From positions 1-13,924 of the forward strand of contig DAOUMU010000285.1 in assembly GCA_034409055.1 (NCBI GenBank): a stretch of 13,924 nt of DNA, read 5' to 3'. Below the pieces are notes generated by a model. That model made no database searches. It was not told the DNA's origin and saw only the letters and a program-made list of their open reading frames with translations. Positions 6,834 to 13,552 of the stretch are shown in pieces (position 1 is the stretch's first letter; every line of letters starts with the position of its first letter). Source of the stretch: DAOUMU01 sp034409055. GTDB lineage: Bacteria; Chloroflexota; Anaerolineae; 4572-78; J111. The position numbers and the translations under genes are program-made.

Positions 6834-8439
6834 CTATTTGCTTTGCTCAAAAAAATCTATTACGTCATTTCTCATTTCAGAATTATAATTATGCCCAACA
6901 TTCGGGTATAATTTGAATGAAACGTTATAACCTAGATTCTTTAGATGATTATATTGATTTTCAAGCCGAACTGGGTCGCTATTACCCCAGATAGTAATGT
7001 CATTGCTATCTGGATAGTCTGAGTCGTAGTATGTACTGGTAGTATCCTGATCGCCGATAAATATAAACATTGGAACTGACTTAAATATGTTGTACTTATT
7101 GTACGACTCTCCCGTTAATAATGAATAATTGTTTAATCCTAAAGGCCAATTCAGGTCGGTTCCATTATAACTCGTTATAGGCATAGCTAACCAACCTCCT
7201 GCTTGCCCCATTGCCGCAGCTTTTACGCGTTCTGGATGTAACAAACTATAGCGGTTTGCCCACATTCCCCCAGCAGAAAACCCAGAAACAAAAACCTTAT
7301 CTTGAATTGAATATCCAGCCTCTTCAAGTTCCTTTTTAAAGTTCTCAATAATAATATTTACCTTTAAGTCAGGTCTGTAATAGAAATTAGGCGTTAAAGG
7401 GTCCAATGAGTATTGATTAATACCTTGAGGATAATAGCCTTCAGAAAAGTCTCTGGGAATAACAGGTGTTAAGATAATGTAATTCCTTGATTCGGCTACA
7501 TCAATAAATTGATTACAAGTGTTTTTTGCCGCTAAAGTGAGTGCGTCATAGTCCTCTATTTGTGGATGACTTATCTCAAGAAAAATGTATGCTGTTTCAT
7601 TTCTCGTTAGACTTTTGGGTACATAGCTCCAATAATTGTAAGGGATTTTTTCATCTTTTTGGTGAAGAATTGTCTCTCCAGAAGGATAAGCCGGAAAATC
7701 TGTTGGGTCATAATTCTTTAAAACAAGAGGTAAAAACACAACAGTTGGGTTATATGCTTGCAGTTCAGCCATAGTCACTGATCCGTCATCGTGATTGTAA
7801 ACAAACTTAACTAACCCTATATCCGGTGCGAACCAAGCATTACGTGTGCCCGCGCCAAATGAATGCGAACCAGTAATAATGGTATGAATTTGCAGACAGT
7901 TGGTGTAAGTGCGTTCGTTAATTACCACCGTTGCTGTGTCGGTGACCACAGTAGTTGTGCCGGTATATACAGCTCCATACCACCCAGTTCCACTCCAGTC
8001 ATCTCCGATCTGGAACGATGATGTGATTACTAGGCACATTTAGGTAGTGGAGAACCATATACATTGGGAGAGGGAAAGGGTTGCTACCCGTTGTCCAATA
8101 TGAAGTCCACCGATATCCTGAGCTGGTTGAGATGCTAAACTGGCCATCTGCCTGATTATGATAGGCGTGGAACGTGTACTGGCTATCCGTCTGTTCAGTG
8201 ACTACGACCGTTTCGATAATAGGGGATGGGGCATAGATGCTGTTTGTCCAAGAGTACACCCACTGATTATCTACCTGCAACGGAAAGTACTGGCTCGGAT
8301 TAATGGCTGTAGCCATCGGCGATTGAGATGATGCTGCCCGCGAGGTAGATAACCCCACTAGTAACGTTACAATTAAGATATTTGGGATAACTATGGCTAA
8401 ACTAAGGAATACAAACCAAGTACGATTTCGGTTTATCAT
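6834..8439 (-). pseudogene. Secreted alpha/beta-hydrolase (PHB-depolymerase/feruloyl-esterase-like), frameshifted
   Basis: Two frames form one gene. The first (8439-7999, 146 aa) starts with a signal or anchor segment (WFVFLSLAIVIPNILIVTLL) and a YFPLQVDNQWVYSW module. The second (from about 8039 to 6834) continues with SGTGWYGAVYTG, a FLPLVLKNY linker and a hydrolase domain with nucleophile motif GFSAGG, a GDQDTTSTYYDSD acid region and GHNYN histidine. The frames overlap at 7999-8039, so a single-base shift near 8005 would give about 530 residues. Either the gene is dead or the assembly has an error. The ATG at 8439 has a strong GAGGAGG Shine-Dalgarno. The extracellular esterase role is inferred from fold and signal. 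The linker type suggests a Chloroflexota source. Confidence 0.75.
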
Positions 8440-8573
8440 TTTACTTCCTCCTCGCTACTAGTGTCGTTATACTTAAAAACAAAAATTTTGCTAAAAATTT
8501 TGTGATAAGGCGGCTCTAAAAGAGGAGAGGGAAGAACTGAACCTAAAGAGTTGAGATGCAATACAACGCCCAA

Positions 8574-8602
8574 ATTGTAACATATTTCACAAAATAAATC
8601 AA
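8574..8602 (-). promoter_or_regulatory. Putative sigma70-type promoter of the esterase cassette
   Basis: On the minus strand TTGATT (8602-8597) and TACAAT (8579-8574) are separated by exactly 17 bp. The predicted start lies about 130 nt upstream of the esterase ATG, just outside the end of intron copy C. It would let this cassette be expressed without the distant integron promoter. This is a sequence match only. Confidence 0.45.
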
Positions 8603-8621
8603 AGGGAATAAAGCCAATCTG

Positions 8622-9261
8622 GTCGGGCAAGGAGGCGACGTTGCGCCTCCTCCTCCCCTTGGAACGGCCCGTGAGAGTTTCCCCTCAAGCCGCTCGAGCA
8701 TCTCAAACGCCTCCACTGATGAGTAGGACGCGCTCACAGAAGCCTGGCCTCTGTGAACTTCACGATACACCCTTGGAGCCGCCACACGGTTTCTCCATTA
8801 ACGGGTGCACCCGTTCGGATTGCTCCTTACCGTCATCTGCCTGCCCGTTTCAAGGTGGTTGACCAAGCTTTCTCGTGACGAGACACCTGCTGGCAGTCTG
8901 CCCGCTTTCGCGTGAGGCAAAGTCTGAACCCCTATCCCTCTCGTTACATGTCAGTATAAATTAACTCCACTTCTGGCAGATTGGCCAGCCACAGCGACCC
9001 GGTCGCCTCTCATCCAGCCACGGTGGGCTTACTGCCCCCTGCAAAACTGACCCTTTTACCTCCCATTTTTGGTCTGTGGACAGCGTGGATACTTATGCCC
9101 TTTGGGTACAACTCTTCGAGATTGCCCACCTTATAATGCCCTTTGGGTGCTGCCCACAGGCCCGACGACGACGGCGACACCGACCTTTTTTCTCTGCACT
9201 GTCTCAACCTAACCTTAAAATATCGACCACCCCCTTGACAGTGCATGTCATCGGTAGGCGG
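8622..9261 (-). mobile_element. ORF-less group II intron-like element on the minus strand (copy C)
   Basis: This is a homologue of copy B without its extra 200 bp. Domain V lies at 8695-8662: GAGCGGC stem, GAGGG/CTCTC upper stem with a GAAA loop, and CACGGGCCGTTC. Domain VI (GGAGGCGCAACGTCGCCTCC) follows, and the element ends CCCGAC at 8622. The other boundary, at 9261, is where similarity with copies A and B ends. There is no reverse transcriptase. As with B, no canonical GTGYG 5' end was identified, so splicing competence is unproven. It lies 17 bp after the stop of the integrase-N/DUF4332-like gene, replacing the expected attC, and runs in the same direction as the cassette genes. Confidence 0.75.
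8662..8695 (-). ncRNA. Group II intron domain V of copy C
   Basis: A 34-nt catalytic hairpin with a GAAA tetraloop. It differs from copy B at several stem positions but keeps pairing in the upper stem (GACGG/CTGTC in B, GAGGG/CTCTC in C). This compensatory change supports past selection on the RNA structure. Confidence 0.8.
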
Positions 9262-9278
9262 CCCGCCCCTATGATTTC

Positions 9279-9977
9279 TCAGTACTCCACAATCTTCGGC
9301 AATCTCTTGGCTTGGGTTATGGTGAACCTCGCCTCCGCGGGCAACGGCGCTATGCCCTCAAACCCCGTCTGCTCCACAAATTCAGCAACCATCTCCCTCA
9401 GTTCCTCCGGCTCCCATTCCGCCATCTTCTCCATCGTATCAACCCCTGCATCATAATACAGCCGAGCACGAACCCCCTTGACCCCTGGTATCCGCGCCAA
9501 GTCAGACAGTTTCACCAACTCCAAAATGACATCTCCAGCCACCCCTGTCTCCTCCGAAAGTGCTGCCCTCCCTCTCGCGGTCTGCCCTACCGCTAACATC
9601 TGCTTGACATTCTGTATCCCCACCGCCGCCAATTTCTCCACATATTCGGGATTGATGCCCCGAAACTCGCTCAATGGAAATGGCCGCCGCTCTATCCTTT
9701 GCTCACGCAATATGCCCGCCAAGTCACGCATCTCTTGATTTGAAGTGTACTCGTAGTAGTAACTAATGCCCCAGAGATACCCCTTGGCAGATGCCTTTGG
9801 CTTCTGCTCCATCCATACAACAAATGCTTCCAGGTCTTCGGTGTCCGCTTCGTTCAGCCCTACGCTACGGTGTCCTTTCAGATACCTCTCGAACTCCCTC
9901 ACATATGCGATGATTCGCCCTGCTGCGTTCTCGGACCTTCCACCTCTTTTCAGAAACCTGCGAAATCCTTCTTCCAT
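9279..9977 (-). CDS. Integrase-type SAM-like N-terminal domain plus DUF4332-like helix-hairpin-helix protein
   Basis: The product has 232 residues from the ATG at 9977 (GAGAAG five bases upstream); an extension to 10010 enters the attC and is rejected. Residues about 1-95 resemble the core-binding SAM-like domain of tyrosine recombinases (RIIAYVREFERYLKG, then LEAFVVWMEQKPKASAKGYLWGISYYYEY). No catalytic R-H-R-Y domain follows. Instead there are two helix-hairpin-helix-like units (FRGINPEYVEKLAAVGIQNV at about 105-124 and LARIPGVKGVRARLYYDAGV at about 160-179) that resemble DUF4332. The protein probably binds DNA without cutting it. It is a single-gene cassette, with the attC of the preceding cassette 27 bp upstream and intron copy C directly downstream. 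The cellular role is unknown. Confidence 0.75.
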   Translation of the reverse strand: MEEGFRRFLKRGGRSENAAGRIIAYVREFERYLKGHRSVGLNEADTEDLEAFVVWMEQKPKASAKGYLWGISYYYEYTSNQEMRDLAGILREQRIERRPFPLSEFRGINPEYVEKLAAVGIQNVKQMLAVGQTARGRAALSEETGVAGDVILELVKLSDLARIPGVKGVRARLYYDAGVDTMEKMAEWEPEELREMVAEFVEQTGFEGIAPLPAEARFTITQAKRLPKIVEY

Positions 9978-10004
9978 ATTGCTTCTCAACTGTGTTGCCG
10001 GGCT

Positions 10005-10135
10005 GCCCAACGCCGGAGTTCACCCGCAGCCAAAGGTGAGCAAAACCACCTTCACAGCAGCCCAATAACCGTTAGCCAAACCACCCGGCTATCCAAACCA
10101 ACTTTGGCTGTCGGCGTGAAACGACTTGTTAGGGC
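10005..10135 (-). other. attC recombination site (cassette of the membrane protein)
   Basis: This is a 131 bp imperfect palindrome with distal core GTTGGGC (10011-10005 on the minus strand) and gene-proximal core GCCCTAAC (10135-10128). The arms GGAGTTCACCCGCAGCC and GGCTGTCGGCGTGAAACGAC pair. The body is almost identical to the split site at 10933-11057. A MITE now separates it from its gene. Confidence 0.88.
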
Positions 10136-10147
10136 GTTTTTTGGTGG

Positions 10148-10314
10148 TAAATCTACTCTTTTCTGTAGTGGTTCAGAATTAGTTGCAGTTCAACCCGGCC
10201 CCCCTAACCCCCCAGAGGGGGGAACTTTGGCGCTTTTCACCCTCCTTTGGGGGGCCGGGGGGGCTTTTTTCGACTGCAACATTTTATGAACCACTACATA
10301 AATCTACTCTTTTC
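10148..10314. mobile_element. MITE with 12-bp inverted ends and a 16-bp flanking direct repeat
   Basis: The element spans 10164-10298 (135 bp) and has perfect inverted ends TGTAGTGGTTCA and TGAACCACTACA. Inner complementary blocks GTTGCAGT and ACTGCAAC lie close to them. The centre holds runs of C and G that form strong hairpins. It is flanked by identical 16-bp copies of TAAATCTACTCTTTTC at 10148-10163 and 10299-10314, which are an apparent target duplication. The right copy contains the TAG stop of the membrane-protein gene, so insertion struck the gene's last codons but duplication kept the frame intact. It has no ORF and must be moved in trans. Removing it restores a 17 bp gap between gene and attC, like the other cassettes. 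Confidence 0.8.
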
Positions 10315-10882
10315 CCAATGGTTTTGTCTTTTGTACGGATTGATAATTTCTTCCTGAAGATGCCAAGTTATCAGGTGAAATCTTCCAATGGTCTAACGGT
10401 CTGTCATATTTACGACGTACTTCATCAACCCATTGTTCTAATCCTTGTTGAGTTTTTACGTGCTCTTCCCAAACGTTCAGACCCATTACTTTTGCTTCTT
10501 TCTCCAAAATATCCAAGATGTCACTATGTTCTCTTTGTAACCATCGCACCCAAGCAGGATGGACAATAGATTTAGGAAAGAACATTAATGCCCAACCAAT
10601 AAAAATAATTATGAATCCACCAGCTATGAACCATTTTCCGACAATCTGTGAAAGTTCGGCATCGGGAAATAGAATTCCTCCAATAAATAGACTTAAAGCC
10701 CACATCAGAAATGCGATACCGATAGGAATTGCCAAATTGAAGAAGGCTTGTGCTCTATAATGGGCAGCCGGAAAATAGTGGTATTTTTTATTGTACCCTT
10801 GTTGGAAACGTATTCCTTGATACAAACAGTAGACTCCAACAATAAGAGCAAAAAACACTGGAATAGTAAAATTATTTGTCAT
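10304..10882 (-). CDS. Small membrane protein, function unknown
   Basis: The product has 192 residues. Three hydrophobic segments are clear: TIPVFFALIVGVYCLYQGI at about 6-24, FNLAIPIGIAFLMWALSLFI at about 48-67, and WFIAGGFIIIFIGWALMFF at about 84-102. A soluble charged C-terminal half follows (WVRWLQREHSDILDILEKEA and onward), probably cytoplasmic and helical. There is no recognisable enzyme motif and I do not know the family. The ATG at 10882 lacks a good Shine-Dalgarno. The gene lies 50 bp from the attC of the nuclease cassette on its upstream side. Its stop codon lies in the MITE target duplication. The AT-rich composition contrasts with the GC-rich gene downstream. Confidence 0.7.
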   Translation of the reverse strand: MTNNFTIPVFFALIVGVYCLYQGIRFQQGYNKKYHYFPAAHYRAQAFFNLAIPIGIAFLMWALSLFIGGILFPDAELSQIVGKWFIAGGFIIIFIGWALMFFPKSIVHPAWVRWLQREHSDILDILEKEAKVMGLNVWEEHVKTQQGLEQWVDEVRRKYDRPLDHWKISPDNLASSGRNYQSVQKTKPLGKE

Positions 10883-10932
10883 TCTGTAACTTATTCCATA
10901 CTGTTTCTGAAAGGCTGAGATTTACAACATGC

Positions 10933-11057
10933 GCCCTAACGCCGGAGTTCACCCGCAGCCAAAGATGAGCAAAACCACCTTCACAGTAGCCCAATAACCG
11001 TTAACCAAACCACCCGGCTATCCAAACCAACTTTGGCTGTCGGCGTGAAACGAATTA
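10933..11057 (-). other. attC site of the nuclease cassette, split by intron 2 (larger part)
   Basis: This segment repeats the attC at 10005-10135 with only a few substitutions: GCCCTAAC core, GGAGTTCACCCGCAGCC arm and GGCTGTCGGCGTGAAACGA arm. It breaks off at ATTA just before the intron GTGCG. Joining 11057 to 11916 restores ATTAGCC, aligned with GTTAGGGC of the intact relative. The gene-proximal core is therefore cut by the intron while the distal recombination core remains whole. Confidence 0.8.
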
Positions 11058-11580
11058 GTGCGACCCGTTCGTCCGAAACCGTACCCGTGGATACGGGGGA
11101 TGGACGGCAAAGAACAGCACCGTTTGTTCTTTGACAACTGAGTGTCCAAGTTGGTGCGATGATACACCAAAAAGGGGTATCAATCAACTCCAACCTCCCC
11201 GGTGGATGGGAGACAGCGCCACCCTATGGCGGGCGACTGGTTATCAAACGTCAGAAGCAAGGGTGGAAAGGCGATAAGCCACGAACCGGACGTGGTGACT
11301 TCGTCGAGCAAGTGGCTAAGGTCAACGATGAGTGAAGGTACGGATGAAGCGTCGTCAAGCACAACCTGCCAACACCGGTTAACAAGGCAGGGTTCAAAAG
11401 AACAAGGGTTGAGGCTACGTGGTCAAATCTCACGCAGTATCCACCCGACACAACCCCGGCGTAAAGTATCGGCCTACGGTCACGGAAAATGGACACTCGG
11501 AACGGAGAAACTCCCCGGACGCTCTCAGGGCGACCTGAGCAGGAAACCATCCGTAAGCCAGGGGGAGGAGGATGACCCAA

Positions 11581-11605
11581 GCCTGTCCTGAGCCAGGCCG
11601 AAGGG
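11581..11605. repeat. Short palindromic repeat in intron 2
   Basis: The unit GCCTGTCCTGAGCCAGGCCG followed by AAGGG belongs to the same family as those at 396-420 and 477-500. It sits in a peripheral loop of the intron. Confidence 0.55.
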
Positions 11606-11814
11606 AAGCCAAAGCTCAGGGTAATGCCTGAGATAGGCTGACGGAGGGCGGGTATTCGGGAAGGCAAGGGCACGATAACGAGGTCGAAGCTTATGACACA
11701 CGTCCTTGACGTAGTGAAGCTCGGACTAACGTCCACCTCCAACCGTTCATTTGCCAAGCGGCCCACTCCGGTAACGGTTTGGGCTGTGCTGATGACAACA
11801 GCCCGAATACTCAA

Positions 11815-11873
11815 GAGCCGGATGAAGCGAAAAGCCTACCCTGAGCGAAGTCGAAGGGTCTCACGTCCGGTTC
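11815..11873 (+). ncRNA. Group II intron domain V of intron 2, with enlarged loop
   Basis: The lower stem GAGCCGG/CCGGTTC and the CACG bulge region are canonical, but the total length is 59 nt instead of about 34 because of the inserted palindrome. The extension would form a second hairpin on top of the catalytic one. It removes the usual tetraloop that docks into domain I. Confidence 0.75.
11838..11859. repeat. Short palindromic repeat inside the domain V loop of intron 2
   Basis: ACCCTGAGCGAAGTCGAAGG plus GT forms a self-complementary hairpin (ACCCT/AGGGT) placed where the domain V loop should be only about four bases. The homologous intron 1 has a normal short AAAA loop there, so this unit was inserted into an existing intron. 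Confidence 0.7.
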
Positions 11874-11915
11874 GGAAGCAGCGGCGGGGTCAGCGATGGC
11901 CCCGCCGACTGTAAC

Positions 11916-11921
11916 TTAGCC
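11916..11921 (-). other. Gene-proximal remnant of the split attC
   Basis: TTAGCC directly follows the intron end and lies 26 bp from the nuclease stop codon. With the preceding A at 11057 it forms ATTAGCC, the expected gene-proximal core on the plus strand. Confidence 0.6.
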
Positions 11922-11947
11922 AGTATTTCTTTTGGACACAACGTTTT

Positions 11948-13552
11948 TTACAGGCAATCGTCTAAAAACTTCGCTACATCTGTAGTTAATCTATGCGGAT
12001 AGACAATAATAAATGCTAGCAACAATTCAGGGTACTGCTGAAATATCTTCGGTATCTTATCTAGGTTTACTTGTCTAGATTCATCCCTCAATTTTGTCCA
12101 ACTTTGAGGCATTTCAGGTTGTTTATCACGGCGATGTCCATTTTCACAATACCACAAACAAAACTCCCAAGATTGGTCGGGATAAAACTCGATGAAACGA
12201 ACACGCGTGATCTGAGGCCATAACCATCTTAATCTTTGTCGCCAGCTTCTTTTTGCCAACATATGTATGAGTGACTCAATTGTATAAGACTGACCTAAAT
12301 AGTTTTCCTCACGAAGCCTATTTGGTGACAAATCATATCTTAGCTCAATTACTTTTGATAGGTTATGATATGGGTCTGGTAAACCAACTTGCTCTTTGTT
12401 ATCATAGGCATTCATAGCAGAAATGCTTTTGATTAGGTTTGTGAGAAGGTTTACGGGGTAAAGGTTGGCTGTTACACTCGACAAAAACCAAAAAGCTGCT
12501 AAGAATTGTGATACTGCCGCTTCACCCCACAAAAGTAAATCTTTTTGATGTTCTTCAACAAAACTCTTTGACCAGGTTTTTAGGTCGTCAGGAAGACTCT
12601 GATTGCGTAAAGTATTCCATAATACAAACGTCGATACTAATCCCACTAGCCAGGTAACCCGGCCTCGATAAAAAGGCTGATCTACCAAAGGATCGCCTTC
12701 AACTAGATGTTTGCGAACTCTCAGTTCATCACATAAATTAGCAAACGCATACTCAATGGCAGTTAGGGAAATGTTAAATGACTCTTGCCAATATCTTGCA
12801 TTTAGATCGTATTTCTCTACTAAGGCAGCCAAGTAAGCGGCATAAATAACCCACCCCTCAAAGGTAGCCACATGATTCGATTTTACCTCGTAGGGGGTTA
12901 GCGCGTAGGCCGTCATAATTGCTGCACTTGCCAAAATCCGACTACATTCAGATTTATTCAATTGTTTATCCGACAAGAAGAGTAGTTCACCAATAAAACC
13001 GGCAAACTTTCCTTTATCTAGACAGTCTGTTCCATCTGCCAAGAATAACTCTAAAAGATTTTTCTCAAAGATAAGTTCTATTGGCCAGAGATTTGTATGT
13101 AGTCTTAAAAAACGCGTTAATAGCTGTCCTTTAAGAGTTGTTTCTAGTTTTGGATAGCCACGTCGTTCCCACTCTGAATTTCTATCGGCAATTTCAACTC
13201 GGACCTCTTCATCTAATTCACCGTTGGTAACAAAGTACACTCGCCTTGATAGATTAGAGTCAATTGAAGGATGTTTGATAGGAATTTCGACTAAGCGGAT
13301 TACTTGTTCTAAATAATCCTTTGCCCAGGCTTTTTGGGTGATTTTTCCCCCATTGGGAGCACCTTTTAATTGGAAGGCACACGGTACTCCATCAGGGGCT
13401 ATTGCTATTATATCTTTGCCCTGTTCAAAAGAACCATGCCGACTTAAATGAATAACTTGATACCCCTCACTTGTCAAAAGTTGACAAAAGGGTATTTCCA
13501 TAGAACGTTCGTTAACTTTAGTCAACCAATTTTCGACGACTCTCTCTAACAC
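11948..13552 (-). CDS. Large protein with N-terminal PD-(D/E)XK (Mrr-like) nuclease domain; candidate defence effector
   Basis: The product has 534 residues from the GTG at 13552, which has GAAGG nine bases upstream. An in-frame GTG at 13597 (549 aa) is possible but overlaps the upstream gene by 80 bp. Residues about 25-65 carry a restriction-endonuclease-like core: SEGYQVIHLSRHG, then QGKDIIAI with Asp47, then CAFQLKG with Gln61-x-Lys63, the D...QxK form used by Mrr-type nucleases. The remaining 450 residues are mostly helical and rich in Trp and Leu, with no motif I recognise. They may sense a trigger or bind a partner. The protein should be cytoplasmic. It overlaps the end of the small upstream gene by 35 bp, implying coupled translation. 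Its attC is interrupted by intron 2. A defence role is inference from domain and setting. Confidence 0.65.
   Translation of the reverse strand: MLERVVENWLTKVNERSMEIPFCQLLTSEGYQVIHLSRHGSFEQGKDIIAIAPDGVPCAFQLKGAPNGGKITQKAWAKDYLEQVIRLVEIPIKHPSIDSNLSRRVYFVTNGELDEEVRVEIADRNSEWERRGYPKLETTLKGQLLTRFLRLHTNLWPIELIFEKNLLELFLADGTDCLDKGKFAGFIGELLFLSDKQLNKSECSRILASAAIMTAYALTPYEVKSNHVATFEGWVIYAAYLAALVEKYDLNARYWQESFNISLTAIEYAFANLCDELRVRKHLVEGDPLVDQPFYRGRVTWLVGLVSTFVLWNTLRNQSLPDDLKTWSKSFVEEHQKDLLLWGEAAVSQFLAAFWFLSSVTANLYPVNLLTNLIKSISAMNAYDNKEQVGLPDPYHNLSKVIELRYDLSPNRLREENYLGQSYTIESLIHMLAKRSWRQRLRWLWPQITRVRFIEFYPDQSWEFCLWYCENGHRRDKQPEMPQSWTKLRDESRQVNLDKIPKIFQQYPELLLAFIIVYPHRLTTDVAKFLDDCL

Larger units (their letters stand above)
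11058..11915 (+). mobile_element. Complete ORF-less group II intron, probably IIC-attC type (intron 2)
   Basis: It begins with the canonical GTGCGACCCGTTCGTCCG and ends with a domain VI hairpin closing on ACTGTAAC, an AY end. Domain II-like pairing AACCTGCC/GGCAGGGTT lies near 11365. Domain V lies at 11815-11873 with intact GAGCCGGATG and CTCACGTCCGGTTC strands, but its loop carries an inserted short palindrome. There is no reverse transcriptase, so mobility or splicing would need a maturase supplied in trans. The intron lies on the plus strand, which is the bottom strand of the attC, antisense to the cassettes. Known group IIC-attC introns behave in this way. The assignment to that lineage is by site and orientation, not by phylogeny. 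Confidence 0.88.

Noticed and set aside
8436..8630. A 64-codon minus-strand frame touching the esterase start
   Set aside because: It begins in the intron end and runs through the predicted promoter and leader; no protein-like features.
10180..10275. Rho-independent terminator formed by the G- and C-rich runs before TTTTTT
   Set aside because: The structure is the core of the MITE and points away from the minus-strand gene; it may stop transcription but is not listed as a dedicated terminator.
11202..11814. Long open frames on both strands inside intron 2
   Set aside because: They overlap ribozyme domains and show no reverse-transcriptase, maturase or endonuclease motifs; the intron is ORF-less.
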